The position numbers and the translations under genes were made by a program. This document shows positions 8,039-17,178 of a stretch of 64,000 bases of DNA, piece by piece. Source of the stretch: Paludifilum halophilum (lineage in GTDB: Bacteria; Bacillota; Bacilli; Thermoactinomycetales; DSM-45169); assembly GCF_002245355.1 (NCBI RefSeq), contig NZ_NOWF01000006.1, positions 62,001 to 126,000 on the forward strand. Reading direction: 5' to 3'. Every line of letters starts with the position of its first letter. Position 1 is the stretch's first letter. Below the pieces are notes generated by a model, which saw only the letters and a list, made by a program, of their open reading frames with translations, was not told the DNA's origin and did not search any database.

Positions 8039-8902
8039 ATGTGGTTTGTATGGGGATTACTCAGTTCTATGATCTTCGGCATGTCCGGTTTCCTGATGAA
8101 AGCCAGCTCCGTGAAAAAAGGTTCGGTGATCACCACTCTGTGGGGACTTTATCTGACCGGAACCGCAGGCTTCGCCGGGTGGTTGGCCCTGACCGGTCAA
8201 TTCCGTTTTGACGGGCCGATCCTGTTCGGCGGATTGATGATCGGCCTCGGTTCGGCAGCGGGCAACTGGTTGTTCATGGCCGCTCTTCAAAAGGGACCGG
8301 CCAGCTTAACCTCCCCCCTCGTCAACACCAACATCCTCCTGATCATCGCTTTTTCGGTCCTTTTCTACGGGGAGAGATTGTCACCGACGGAATGGGGCGG
8401 GGTTGCGCTCCTCCTGCTGGCGATCCTGTTCATTCCGATCGATCCGGACGAGGAGTTGGCCATCCGGGACCGACGGTGGTACGGGCTGGTTATCGGCGCG
8501 ACTCTTCTGTTCACCTTTCGGAACGGAGGGCTCAAGGTGACCGACGAATGGGGAATGGCGGGAGAAACCGTCCTTTTTTACGGTTATTTATTCGGATGGA
8601 TCTGGTTTACCATCGAAGCTTGGCGTCAGTGGCGCAGAACTTCCGAACAATCTCGAGAGTCCACCCGGTTTCGCGCCGGTTGGATTTGGGGATGCTTTGC
8701 AGGAATCTTCTCCTTTACAGGGATGCAATTGTACGCGATCGCCTTGATTGAGGGACCGGCCAGTATCGTCGCCCCTCTCTTCGCCACCAACAGTCTGGTC
8801 GTTGCTCTTTTGGCGATCCTGTTCTTCAAGGAACAGCTCTCCCGGGTCCAGAAAATGTCACTGCTTTTTCTCATTGCCGGCTTGGTCTTGACCCGCATCT
8901 AA
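8039..8902 (+). CDS. EamA/DMT superfamily transporter
   Basis: 287 residues with about ten hydrophobic segments in two homologous halves, as in drug/metabolite transporters. Each half ends with the family's typical phrase (PLVNTNILLIIAFSVLFYGERLS in the first half; PLFATNSLVVALLAILFFKEQLS in the second). It should export or import a small metabolite across the cytoplasmic membrane; the substrate is unknown. AAGGAACGA lies a few bases before the ATG. It is followed co-directionally by a thioredoxin-like gene and uppP. Confidence 0.88.
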   Translation: MWFVWGLLSSMIFGMSGFLMKASSVKKGSVITTLWGLYLTGTAGFAGWLALTGQFRFDGPILFGGLMIGLGSAAGNWLFMAALQKGPASLTSPLVNTNILLIIAFSVLFYGERLSPTEWGGVALLLLAILFIPIDPDEELAIRDRRWYGLVIGATLLFTFRNGGLKVTDEWGMAGETVLFYGYLFGWIWFTIEAWRQWRRTSEQSRESTRFRAGWIWGCFAGIFSFTGMQLYAIALIEGPASIVAPLFATNSLVVALLAILFFKEQLSRVQKMSLLFLIAGLVLTRI

Positions 8903-8980
8903 AAAAATGACAAAGGAAATTCCCACCGAACCATGGAAAATCATTTTACCATTCGCATCGCGAGAAGGAGGGACCTGACC

Positions 8981-9409
8981 GTGTCTTCCGAACAAGCACC
9001 GGATTTCTGCTTAACCTCTCTGAATGACGCATCGAAGGTCTGCCTCAGCGACTACCGGGGAAAAGTGGTGCTGCTTTCCTTCTGGGTGACCTGGTGCCCT
9101 TCCTGTCAACAGGATCTACCCCAAAAAGAGATCTTCGCCCGATCGCTGGACGCCGATGCCTTCGCCTTTTTCACCATCAACGTCACGGGAAGGGAGGCGG
9201 ATCCCTCCGAGGTTCCCGCCTTTATCCGGAAAAACGGATACCGGTTCCCGGTTCTGAAGGATGAAGGACGACGCACCTACGATGCTTACGGGATCACTTC
9301 CGTCCCCACATCCGTTCTGATCGACCGGGAAGGGCGAATCGCCGGCCGGTATGACGAACATACGCCTTTTGTCCGGGTGATCGAAGCGATTGGCCGGCTC
9401 CTTGGCTGA
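8981..9409 (+). CDS. TlpA/ResA-like thioredoxin-fold protein
   Basis: 142 residues with an AhpC/TSA-redoxin fold. The active site VTWCPSCQQDL holds a CxxC pair, and VPTSVLIDREG carries the cis-proline. No signal peptide or anchor is present if translation starts at GTG 8981, which has AGGAGGG 8 bases upstream. The frame opens earlier (ATG 8933) without a ribosome binding site. It is probably a cytoplasmic or peripheral thiol oxidoreductase; partners are unknown. Confidence 0.85.
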   Translation: MSSEQAPDFCLTSLNDASKVCLSDYRGKVVLLSFWVTWCPSCQQDLPQKEIFARSLDADAFAFFTINVTGREADPSEVPAFIRKNGYRFPVLKDEGRRTYDAYGITSVPTSVLIDREGRIAGRYDEHTPFVRVIEAIGRLLG

Positions 9410-9445
9410 ACAAGACCGGACATAGGCTCATCGCGGGGAGGATGA

Positions 9446-10237
9446 GTGGATCAAATGGACTGGTTGGAAGCCTTGATCCTGGGAGTTACGCAAGGGTTGA
9501 CCGAATTCTTGCCGATCAGCAGCACCGGGCACCTCTACCTCGGGCGACATCTGTTCGGACTGGACGAAGCGGGCATGTTTCTGGATACCATGCTTCACCT
9601 GGGAACTCTGCTCGCCGTGTTGGCGATCTACCGTCGGGAGCTGGTTCAGGTGCTCCGCCGCCCCTTCGGCCGGCTTTCTCTTCTTTTGGCGGCGGGTACC
9701 ATTCCGACGGCCATTATCGGATTGACGTTTAAGGATTTTTTCGAGGAAGTTTCGCGAACCGGCGCAACCATCGGTTGGGAATTTCTCGCCACCGGTCTGA
9801 TCCTTTGGATTTCCGACAGCTTAAAGGATGAGGGGACGAAGCAGTTGGATCAAATTTCCTATCTTGACGCCTTCATTATCGGAACCTTCCAGGGAGCGGC
9901 CATTCTGCCGGCGATTTCCCGATCCGGCCTGACGATCGCCGCCGCTTTGTACCGGCGGATCGACAAGGGAACCGCCGCCTATTTTTCCTTTTTCCTTTCC
10001 GTTCCCGCCATAGCCGGGGGATTCATCCTGCAAACAGGGGAGCTGTTCTCGGGAGAAAGTGAAGGGGTTCCCCTTTCCTCTCTCCTGCTCGCCACCGCAA
10101 TGTCCGCTTTTTTCGGATATCTGGCCGTCCGTTGGATGGTTAACCTGCTGAAAAAAGGATCGTTGAAAGGGTTCGCCGTCTATGTTTGGATGTTGGGGAT
10201 CATAGTACTCACTTTACAGTTTACCGGAATCTTTTAA
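9446..10237 (+). CDS. uppP: Undecaprenyl-diphosphatase (UppP/BacA)
   Basis: 263 residues, polytopic. The two signature regions are present: GVTQGLTEFLPISSTGHLYL near the N-terminus and FQGAAILPAISRSGLTIA mid-protein, which carry the catalytic glutamate, serine and arginine. The enzyme dephosphorylates undecaprenyl diphosphate to recycle the peptidoglycan lipid carrier and gives intrinsic bacitracin resistance. GTG 9446 follows GGGGAGG by 4 bases; ATG 9455 is the alternative start. It is the last gene of a short co-directional run. Confidence 0.95.
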   Translation: MDQMDWLEALILGVTQGLTEFLPISSTGHLYLGRHLFGLDEAGMFLDTMLHLGTLLAVLAIYRRELVQVLRRPFGRLSLLLAAGTIPTAIIGLTFKDFFEEVSRTGATIGWEFLATGLILWISDSLKDEGTKQLDQISYLDAFIIGTFQGAAILPAISRSGLTIAAALYRRIDKGTAAYFSFFLSVPAIAGGFILQTGELFSGESEGVPLSSLLLATAMSAFFGYLAVRWMVNLLKKGSLKGFAVYVWMLGIIVLTLQFTGIF

Positions 10238-10436
10238 AGAAAGCCCTTATACGGGCCGCTGAATGGATCATCTACCCTTTTCATCCCCACTTTTTAATAC
10301 GAAATCATGCATAAAAATACGATTGAAAGCGGTAAATAATGAAAATGAGATTTTTTCGGCAAAAATGAAGTTTATCGATTGTTTTTCGAGTAAAATAGAT
10401 AAGTAGAGCGTTTTCATATTTTGAGGAGGTGTTTTC

Positions 10437-11981
10437 ATGATTCCCTACCATCATGACGAGTGGACGGACTTTTCCAACGAAGAAAACCGGAAAGCCTTCG
10501 AAGAGGGAAAACGCAAGGTTGAAAAGAATTTCGGCAAGCATTATGACCTAATCATCAACGGTGAGCGGATCCATACCGACCAAACGATCACTTCGATCAA
10601 CCCCTCCGACAAAAAACAAGTGATCGGCACCGTGTCCATGGCCACCCGCGACCATGCCGACAAAGCGATGAAGACCGCCCTCGACACCTTTGAAACGTGG
10701 TGGAAATGGCCGGCGAAACTGCGGGCGGAAATCCTGTTTAAGGCGGCCGCCATCACCCGGCGTCGCAGACACGAATTCTCAGCCACGATGGTTTACGAGG
10801 CGGGTAAGAGCTGGTTGGAAGCCGATGCCGACACCTCGGAAGCTATCGACTTCATGGAATACTACGGCCGTCAGATGCTGGAATTGGACGAAGGAAAGCC
10901 GGTCCTGTCCCCGATCGACGAAAATAATGAATACTTCTACCAACCAATCGGGGTCGGCTTTGTCGTTCCCCCGTGGAACTTCCCCTTTGCCATCATGTGC
11001 GGAACGACGGTCTCCGCTGTTGTCACAGGCAACACCGTCCTGCTGAAGCCCGCCAGCAACACCCCGGTCGTCGCGGCCAAATTCGTGGAAGTGATGGAGG
11101 AAGCGGGCCTTCCCCCCGGTGTGATCAACTTCATTCCGGGCAGCGGCTCCGAAATCGGCGATTATATCGTCGATCACCCCAAACTTCGCTTTGTCAGCTT
11201 CACCGGCTCCCGGGAAGTGGGGACCCGGATCTACGAACGGGCGGCCAAAGTGCAAAAAGGGCAAGTCTGGTTGAAGAAAGTAGTCGCCGAGATGGGCGGC
11301 AAGGATACGATTATCGTGGACAAAGATGCCGACTTGGATCTGGCCGCAGAGTCGATCGTCAAATCCGCCTTCGGCTATTCCGGGCAGAAATGCTCCGCCT
11401 GTTCCCGGGCCATCGTCCATCAGGATGTGTATGACGAAGTTCTCCAGAAGTCGGTACAGTTGACGAAAGAGCTGATTGTGGACAATCCGTCCGATCATCG
11501 AACCTTCATGGGTCCGGTGATTGATGAGGGTCAGTTCAACAAAATCAAGGAATACATCGAAATCGGGAAAAAGGAAGGGAAGTTGGTAGTCGGCGGGGAG
11601 GACGATGATTCCAAGGGCTTCTTTATTCAGCCGACCATCTTCTCCGATCTGGACCCGGAAGCGAAGATCATGCAGGAGGAAATCTTCGGACCGGTGGTCG
11701 CCTTCGCCAAGGCCAAAGATTTCGATGAACTGCTGGAAATCGCCAATAACACGGATTACGGGCTGACCGGTGCGATTATCTCCAAGAACCGCCAGCACCT
11801 GGATCGGGCCCGGCAGGACTTCCACGTCGGAAACCTGTACTTTAACCGGGGTTGCACCGGTTCCATCGTCGGCCGTCAACCCTTCGGCGGATTCAAAATG
11901 TCCGGCACCGACGCTAAAGCCGGCGGACCGGATTACCTGCTGAATTTCATGGAACCGAAAACGGTAACGGAAAGCTTCTGA
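10437..11981 (+). CDS. rocA: L-glutamate gamma-semialdehyde (1-pyrroline-5-carboxylate) dehydrogenase
   Basis: 514 residues, the length of the RocA/PutC group. It oxidises glutamate semialdehyde to glutamate with NAD+ in proline and arginine breakdown. Visible signatures are [13 protein letters not shown], the NAD-binding GSREVGTRI, the glutamate motif VVAEMGGKD, and the catalytic cysteine in [10 protein letters not shown] (near residue 319). TTGAGGAGGTGTTTTC precedes the ATG. It is monocistronic with a terminator. No proline dehydrogenase gene lies nearby. Confidence 0.95.
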   Translation: MIPYHHDEWTDFSNEENRKAFEEGKRKVEKNFGKHYDLIINGERIHTDQTITSINPSDKKQVIGTVSMATRDHADKAMKTALDTFETWWKWPAKLRAEILFKAAAITRRRRHEFSATMVYEAGKSWLEADADTSEAIDFMEYYGRQMLELDEGKPVLSPIDENNEYFYQPIGVGFVVPPWNFPFAIMCGTTVSAVVTGNTVLLKPASNTPVVAAKFVEVMEEAGLPPGVINFIPGSGSEIGDYIVDHPKLRFVSFTGSREVGTRIYERAAKVQKGQVWLKKVVAEMGGKDTIIVDKDADLDLAAESIVKSAFGYSGQKCSACSRAIVHQDVYDEVLQKSVQLTKELIVDNPSDHRTFMGPVIDEGQFNKIKEYIEIGKKEGKLVVGGEDDDSKGFFIQPTIFSDLDPEAKIMQEEIFGPVVAFAKAKDFDELLEIANNTDYGLTGAIISKNRQHLDRARQDFHVGNLYFNRGCTGSIVGRQPFGGFKMSGTDAKAGGPDYLLNFMEPKTVTESF

Positions 11982-12023
11982 TGGCATCCGGTTAAAAAAC
12001 CGGGAATTTCTCCACACAAATTA

Positions 12024-12058
12024 GCGATGGTCCGTCTGAAAGCGGGCCATCGCTTTTC
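12024..12058 (+). terminator. rocA terminator
   Basis: GCGATGG-T-CC pairs with GG-G-CCATCGC across an 8-base loop, followed by TTTTCT. Confidence 0.85.
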
Positions 12059-12094
12059 TATACCGAACTTTTTCAATACCGAACGGAAAGAAGA

Positions 12095-12409
12095 TCAAAC
12101 CCAGAACAGCATGGCGATAATCGCAGTGGCGGCGACGATGAAACCGCCACCCATAAACAGAATAGGGAAAAAGCTTCCCTTTTGATCCAGGTGCATAAAA
12201 GTAAACAGTTGGATCACCACTTGAATCGCCGCCAACAACAAAATCACCGGAATGACCACTCCGTTTGAAACGGCACCGGTGCCCACCAGAGCGAAGGCAA
12301 TCACCGTCAGAACGATCATCCCGGCAAAGGAGATCAAATGTTTCCCCGCCGTTTCCGGCTTTTCCTGCACACCGGCTCCCTTTTCCGTCGGCTTTTCAAT
12401 CTGTGCCAC
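12095..12409 (-). CDS. Cytochrome c oxidase subunit IV (CtaF/COX4-like), orphan
   Basis: 104 residues with a short soluble N-terminus and three membrane segments. The family signature LFTFMHLDQKG follows the second segment, and the pattern matches prokaryotic caa3/quinol oxidase subunit IV (COX4_pro). Normally this subunit is encoded with ctaCDE. Here it stands alone between rocA and an SDR, and a second unlinked copy lies at 27660-27953. It may supply an accessory subunit to an oxidase encoded elsewhere. Confidence 0.85.
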   Translation of the reverse strand: MAQIEKPTEKGAGVQEKPETAGKHLISFAGMIVLTVIAFALVGTGAVSNGVVIPVILLLAAIQVVIQLFTFMHLDQKGSFFPILFMGGGFIVAATAIIAMLFWV

Positions 12410-12621
12410 GGTTTCATCCCCCTCCTACACCGAAGAATCGCCCTGCACGAAATTATACAATAATTATGAATGGTCCGTCGCCATTTTGTCAATTCTTCCT
12501 TCTCCATAAAGGGATTTTTCTGGTATATTCAAATTACCAATAAACATTCGTTCAACGAGTTATACCTCAAAGATGGAATGAGAACTGCATTTCAGTGGAG
12601 ATGATCGCGAGGTATTCCACT

Positions 12622-12732
12622 ATGAACACATTTTTCAGCAAAAAGGATTTCTCTTTTGCCTTGTTGACTTGGGGACCACTCTTGATCATTCCCATAAAGA
12701 GCAAGAACGAAGAAATCCATTTCGATCTCTAA
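12622..12732 (+). pseudogene. 36-codon ORF resembling the start of a bacterial PH-domain protein
   Basis: The short frame reads MNTFFSKKDFSFALLTWGPL and continues LIIPIKSKNEEIHFDL before a TAA. The FxSKKD plus tryptophan-containing hydrophobic stretch is reminiscent of the N-terminus of YyaB-like bPH-domain membrane proteins, but the rest of the domain is missing. Only a weak GCGAGG precedes it. It is probably a remnant, or a very small membrane peptide. Confidence 0.3.
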
Positions 12733-12751
12733 CCACAGAAAGGGGGAGTCT

Positions 12752-13540
12752 TTGTTGCCGGATCACGCCCGTCGCAAAACCGCCTTGATCACCGGGGCTT
12801 CCGGTGGCATCGGGCATGCGCTATCCTATCACTTCGCCCGGGATGGACACAACCTGGTTTTGGTCGCCCGCAGCCGCGATCAGCTGAATGCCATGGCCGC
12901 CGAACTGGAGGACCACTTCCCGGTATCCGTGCATATCATCGCCATGGATTTATCCGATCCCCGCTCACCGGAAGCTATTGTGGAAAAGGTGCGGGATAAG
13001 GAACGATCCATCGATTTTCTGGTCAATAACGCAGGGTTTGGCTTGCTCGGTAAATTCGCCGAGACCGATCTGCGAGATGAATTGGACATGCTGCAACTCA
13101 ATATCGTCTCCCTCACCCACCTGACCAAGCTGATTCTACCGGACTTATTGGAAAAGGGAGAAGGGAAAATTCTCAACCTGGGCTCCATCGTCTCTTTCCA
13201 GCCCGGGCCCCTGATGGCCGTCTACTCCGCCAGTAAAGCGTACGTCCTTTCCTTTTCGGAAGCTCTGGCCAGCGAGCTGGAAGGGACCGGCATCACTGTC
13301 ACCGCTCTGTGTCCGGGACCCACTCGAACCGGGTTTGCAAAAAGAGCCTTGATGGAAAACGCCAAATCCTTTCAAAAACCGATGGACGTTGAATCTGTCG
13401 CCTCCTGCGGCTACCGGCAAATGATGCGGGGAAAATCCGTCGTCGTCCCGGGGCGGAAATACCGATGGATCCAACGGTTCTCCCGCTTTCTGCCCCGTAA
13501 GGTGGTCACTCGGTCCGCCAAAGCAATGCAAAGCCATTGA
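12752..13540 (+). CDS. Short-chain dehydrogenase/reductase
   Basis: 262 residues. The nucleotide-binding motif TGASGGIGHAL, the NNAGFG motif and the catalytic YSASK are all present, preceded by a serine in NLGSIVS. It is a classical SDR of the DltE/YqjQ type, acting on an unknown alcohol or carbonyl substrate. Translation probably starts at TTG 12752 or the adjacent TTG 12755, with AGGGGGAG just upstream. Unlinked functionally to its neighbours; a terminator follows. Confidence 0.9.
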   Translation: MLPDHARRKTALITGASGGIGHALSYHFARDGHNLVLVARSRDQLNAMAAELEDHFPVSVHIIAMDLSDPRSPEAIVEKVRDKERSIDFLVNNAGFGLLGKFAETDLRDELDMLQLNIVSLTHLTKLILPDLLEKGEGKILNLGSIVSFQPGPLMAVYSASKAYVLSFSEALASELEGTGITVTALCPGPTRTGFAKRALMENAKSFQKPMDVESVASCGYRQMMRGKSVVVPGRKYRWIQRFSRFLPRKVVTRSAKAMQSH

Positions 13541-13606
13541 CTCCAAAAGATCGGATCATTCAAAAATGGGGTAAGCGAATCGAGATATACGTATGGGAAG
13601 AAATAG

Positions 13607-13637
13607 AAAAGCCCGGCTGAATCGCGCCGGGCTTTTT
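13607..13637. terminator. Terminator after the SDR gene
   Basis: GCCCGGC (13611-13617) pairs with GCCGGGC (13626-13632), flanked by four A and five T, so it works mainly on the plus strand. Confidence 0.85.
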
Positions 13638-13651
13638 GAACACGTACTAAG

Positions 13652-13739
13652 TGCCCCTTCAAGCAACTTTGATCTGTTTTATCCCATGCCGGGGGTGGTC
13701 GGGCTGGTAGGCCGTCTCCGATCTCTTGCAAAAAACGCA
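13652..13739. repeat. Dispersed repeat, copy A
   Basis: About 90 bases that align with 31896-31986 at roughly 80 percent identity by eye. Shared blocks include CTTTGATCTGTTT and CTGGTAGGCCGTCTCC, followed by a CTTG-A-rich stretch. An AGTGCCCC / GGGGCACT pair brackets the copy (13650 and about 13785). It lies in the intergenic gap between two convergent genes. No protein function is apparent. Confidence 0.6.
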
Positions 13740-13790
13740 AAGGATCTACGCCGGCCTGCCACCTTCCCAACTTGGTTACCAGATGGGGCA

Positions 13791-15101
13791 CTAAGCCATT
13801 TCCAACAACAATCTTCCCATTTCCGCCGTGTAGGTGCCCATAGTTTGGGTGAAACGGATCGCATCGGCTCCATCGATCACCCGATGGTCGAAAGAGAGGG
13901 AAACATTCATCCGCCAACCCGGAACCAGCCGGCCCTCTTGCACCACCGCCCGCTGTTCCACGGGATGGACGGCCAGAATCGCCACCTCCGGCGGATTAAT
14001 GATCGGGGTGGCCCACCGGCCGCCGAGGGAGCCGGCGTTACTGACCGTAAACGTGCTCCCCTTCATTTCCTCAGGGGCGAGGCTTCCTTCCCGGGCCGCC
14101 TTTGTCAGCCGATTCACCTCTTCGGCGATCTGGGGGACCGTTTTCCGCTCCACTTCCCGGATCACCGGCACCACCAATCCACGGGGCGTATCGGCGGCCA
14201 CACCTAAGTGAACGGAAGAAAAACGCCGGAGAACGCCTTTCTCCTCATCGAAACGGGCATTGAAAAGGGGATGACGCTCCAGCGCCACAGCGACAACCTT
14301 AAGCAAGACTGGAAGATATCCGATCTTAAACCTTTTTTCCGTCCCCTGGTTCATCCGTCTGCGCCAGTCCACCAGCCCTTCGGCGTCCAACTCATCGAAA
14401 TGAGTGGCATGGGGCTTGCGGGTGACGGAAAAGAGAAGACGATCGGCGATCACCCGGCGGGTTTTGGACAGGGGTTCCTCCACGTACTCTTCAGGATCGA
14501 CACCTTGCGTCGATATGACGCGGGAAGAAACTCCGGAACGGACTCCTTCACCGGCAGTCGGTTCTCCTTCTGCGAAACGGCGTACATCCTCTTTCATCAC
14601 CCGGCCCCGCGGCCCGGTTCCCTTAATCCGGCGGATATCCACCCCCCGTTCCCGGGCCAGGCGGCGGGTGGAAGGGGTCGCCAACACCCGTCGCCGCTTT
14701 CCCTCCATGTCAGAGAAAGGCGCTTTTGATCCCTTCTCAGCAGGAGCCGCGGCGATCGTACCGGTACCGCCGGCGGCTCCTGTCGCCGTTAGGCTCCCCT
14801 CTCCCCCGGAAACAGCAGAGGGTGGGGGAGAGGGGGGTGCCCCGTTCTTCGCTTCCGGGGCCCCTGTCTCGCCGATGACCAGGAGCACCTCCCCCACAGT
14901 AACCGTCTCTCCCTCGCGCCACCGGATCTCATCGACACGGCCCGCCGCCGGAGAGGGAAGCTCCACCACCGCCTTATCCGTCTGCACCTCGACAACCGGC
15001 TGGTCCTGTTCCACCCGTTCCCCTTCGTCAATCAACCATCGGACCACCTCCGCCTCGGCGACGCCTTCCCCGACATCCGGCAGTTGAAACGCAACACTCA
15101 C
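13791..15101 (-). CDS. 2-oxo-acid dehydrogenase complex E2, dihydrolipoyl acyltransferase
   Basis: 436 residues with the three expected parts. The lipoyl domain spans 1-80 and carries the lipoylated lysine in [11 protein letters not shown] Pro/Ala/Gly linker follows, then the E1/E3-binding domain near 135-175 ([21 protein letters not shown]). The acyltransferase core carries HRVIDGADA near the C-terminus. It accepts the acyl group from E1 and passes it to CoA. The start is GTG 15101 behind GGAGGGAAGCCC. Last gene of the E1-alpha/E1-beta/E2 set; no E3 gene is in the window, so E3 must be shared. Branched-chain and aryl 2-oxo acids are both possible substrates; see E1-alpha. Confidence 0.93.
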   Translation of the reverse strand: MSVAFQLPDVGEGVAEAEVVRWLIDEGERVEQDQPVVEVQTDKAVVELPSPAAGRVDEIRWREGETVTVGEVLLVIGETGAPEAKNGAPPSPPPSAVSGGEGSLTATGAAGGTGTIAAAPAEKGSKAPFSDMEGKRRRVLATPSTRRLARERGVDIRRIKGTGPRGRVMKEDVRRFAEGEPTAGEGVRSGVSSRVISTQGVDPEEYVEEPLSKTRRVIADRLLFSVTRKPHATHFDELDAEGLVDWRRRMNQGTEKRFKIGYLPVLLKVVAVALERHPLFNARFDEEKGVLRRFSSVHLGVAADTPRGLVVPVIREVERKTVPQIAEEVNRLTKAAREGSLAPEEMKGSTFTVSNAGSLGGRWATPIINPPEVAILAVHPVEQRAVVQEGRLVPGWRMNVSLSFDHRVIDGADAIRFTQTMGTYTAEMGRLLLEMA

Positions 15102-15113
15102 GGGCTTCCCTCC

Positions 15114-16100
15114 TCAAAAATTGATCACCTGATCCACGGCCTCTTCGATACGGCACAAATTGGGACGGAAATCATCCTCCAAGGCAAACATCGGAACCGG
15201 TACATCAAATCCGGTCACACGGGTCACCGGAGCTTCCAACCACAAAAAGGCATGCTCATCGATCAGTGCCGTCAACTCCGCACCTAAACCGGCGGTTTTC
15301 GGCGCCTCATGAACGATGACCGCCCGCCCGGTCTTTTTCACCGATCCGATGATCGTCTTTTCATCCAGGGGGTACAAGCTGCGTAGATCGATCAAATCAC
15401 AGGAAATCCCCTTCTTCGCCAATATCCGGGCCGCCTGTTCCGCCAAGGGAACCATCGCTCCCCAGGCGATCAGGGTGACATCTTCTCCTTCACGAACCTG
15501 CCGGGCACAGCCCAACGGGACCTCATACTCCCGGTCCGGTACTTCTCCCCGAAAAGCCCGGTAGATCTTCATCGGTTCCAGATAGATCACCGGATCCGGA
15601 TCTCGAACCGCCGCTAACAGCAATCCCTTCGCATCATAAGGGGTGGAGGGAACGACCACCTTCAGACCGGGAATATGTACGAACAGAGATTCCGTTGAGT
15701 CGGAATGGAGCTCCGGTGCCCGGATTCCCCCGCCGTAAGGGACCCGCACCACGAGAGAAGCGGGATATTGTCCCTGGGTTCGCGTCCTCAACCGGGCGGC
15801 ATGGGTGACGATTTGCTCGAAACCGGGGTAGATGAAACCCATGAACTGGATTTCGGCGATGGGCCGAAGACCGTTCACCGCCATACCGATGGAAGCGCCG
15901 ATGATCCCCGCTTCGGCCAGAGGGGTATCGATCACCCGTTCATCCCCGAAGGTATCCCACAACCCTTCCGTTGTGCGAAAAACCCCGCCGTTTTTTCCGA
16001 CGTCCTCCCCCAGGACGACAACAGACGGATCCAATTCCAGGGAGAAGCGGATCCCTTCATTGATCGCCTGGACCAGCGTCATCTCAGGCATGGGTTTCAT
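15114..16100 (-). CDS. 2-oxo-acid dehydrogenase E1 component, beta subunit
   Basis: 328 residues, a transketolase-like pyrimidine-binding domain plus C-terminal domain. Motifs include VVLGEDVGKNGGVFR at the N-terminus (the conserved Glu activates ThDP), GFIYPGFEQIV, and the C-terminal transketolase domain RAVIVHEAPKTAG. It pairs with the alpha subunit in an alpha2-beta2 E1 that decarboxylates a 2-oxo acid. Its start overlaps the end of the alpha gene by 17 bases, indicating translational coupling; GGGAGGGG precedes the ATG. Confidence 0.93.
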   Translation of the reverse strand: MKPMPEMTLVQAINEGIRFSLELDPSVVVLGEDVGKNGGVFRTTEGLWDTFGDERVIDTPLAEAGIIGASIGMAVNGLRPIAEIQFMGFIYPGFEQIVTHAARLRTRTQGQYPASLVVRVPYGGGIRAPELHSDSTESLFVHIPGLKVVVPSTPYDAKGLLLAAVRDPDPVIYLEPMKIYRAFRGEVPDREYEVPLGCARQVREGEDVTLIAWGAMVPLAEQAARILAKKGISCDLIDLRSLYPLDEKTIIGSVKKTGRAVIVHEAPKTAGLGAELTALIDEHAFLWLEAPVTRVTGFDVPVPMFALEDDFRPNLCRIEEAVDQVINF

Positions 16101-17169
16101 CCCCTCCCGTCAACTGCCTCCGTTGCCGAACCAATTCCGGCGGCAAATCCTTGTAAACATGGGCGAACAAGTGTGACGGTGGGGGGGCGGGTGCCGCTTC
16201 CGCTTCCTTCACCGCAGCCTCCACGGTCTCCCGGCACCGCTGTTCCCATTTTCGGGCCCGGTCTGGGGTGAGAAGCCCTTCTTCCATCAACAGGCGTTCA
16301 TAGCGGGCGATCGGATCTTTTTCTTCGGTCCATTCCCGTACTTCGGAATCTTCCCGGTAACGGGTGGCATCATCGGCGGTGGTGTGGGCACCCCTGCGAT
16401 AAGTGACCGCCTCAATCAAAGTGGCGCCCTCCCCGTTTTTACCTCGGCGTACTGCCTCTTCCATCGCCGTGTAAACCGCCAGCACATCGTTACCGTCCAC
16501 TTGGATTCCCCGGATCGCATAGGCGGACGCCCGTTCCGCCACAGTCGGCACAGCGGATTGGCGGGAAAAGGGAACACTGATCGCATAGTGATTGTTCTGA
16601 CAGAAAAAAACAACGGGCAGCCTAAATACCCCTGCAAAATTACAGGCCTCATGAAAATCCCCCTCCGAGGTGGCCCCGTCGCCGAAATAGGCCACCGCTA
16701 CAGAGGGTTCCCTTTTCATCTTGGCCGCCCATGCTGCCCCCATCGCCTGAGGAATCTGAGTGGCGATGGGAACATAAGGAGGAAGGACCCGAACCCCTTC
16801 CGGGGCTCTATTTCCCTCCACTCTTCCCATCCAGTAAAGCAGGATTCGGTCAAGCGGCATTCCGGCCACCATAGCCACTCCATGTTCGCGATAACTGGGA
16901 AAAATCCAATCCTCTTTTCCCAAAGCCAGAGCGCTTCCCACCTGAGCCGCCTCTTGGCCCTCCATCGGGGCATAGGTGCCGATCCTTCCCTGGCGCTGCA
17001 ATGTGACGGACCTTCGGTCAAACAGACGCACCTGGACCATCCACTGATAAAAAGCCCGCTTCCGATCCTCGGGCATCCTCTCCCAAACATCCCTGCCTGT
17101 CTCCGTCAAATGCCCGTCCGGCCGAACCAGTTGGATACCTACTCGCTCCATCTGCTTCAAGTCGACCAT
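16084..17169 (-). CDS. 2-oxo-acid dehydrogenase E1 component, alpha subunit
   Basis: 361 residues. The ThDP-binding motif is GDGATSEGDFHEACNFAGV, and the phosphorylation-loop equivalent is YRRGAHTTADDATRYR, typical of PdhA/BkdA-type E1 alpha. GAGGTGAAGG lies before the ATG, 9 bases after the dehydrogenase stop. The gene follows directly on phenylalanine dehydrogenase, whose product is a 2-oxo acid. Together with the PaaG-like gene upstream, this suggests phenylpyruvate as substrate, giving phenylacetyl-CoA. A branched-chain or pyruvate substrate cannot be excluded from sequence. Confidence 0.92.
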   Translation of the reverse strand: MVDLKQMERVGIQLVRPDGHLTETGRDVWERMPEDRKRAFYQWMVQVRLFDRRSVTLQRQGRIGTYAPMEGQEAAQVGSALALGKEDWIFPSYREHGVAMVAGMPLDRILLYWMGRVEGNRAPEGVRVLPPYVPIATQIPQAMGAAWAAKMKREPSVAVAYFGDGATSEGDFHEACNFAGVFRLPVVFFCQNNHYAISVPFSRQSAVPTVAERASAYAIRGIQVDGNDVLAVYTAMEEAVRRGKNGEGATLIEAVTYRRGAHTTADDATRYREDSEVREWTEEKDPIARYERLLMEEGLLTPDRARKWEQRCRETVEAAVKEAEAAPAPPPSHLFAHVYKDLPPELVRQRRQLTGGDETHA

Positions 17170-17178
17170 CCCTTCACC

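Noticed and set aside
10238-10436. Sigma-54 promoter for rocA as in B. subtilis
   Set aside because: No TGGCAC-N5-TTGC element was found in the gap; only AT-rich sequence.
10779-12017. 412-codon minus-strand open frame
   Set aside because: Antisense to rocA; rich in Gly/Asp/His, with no domain or start signals.
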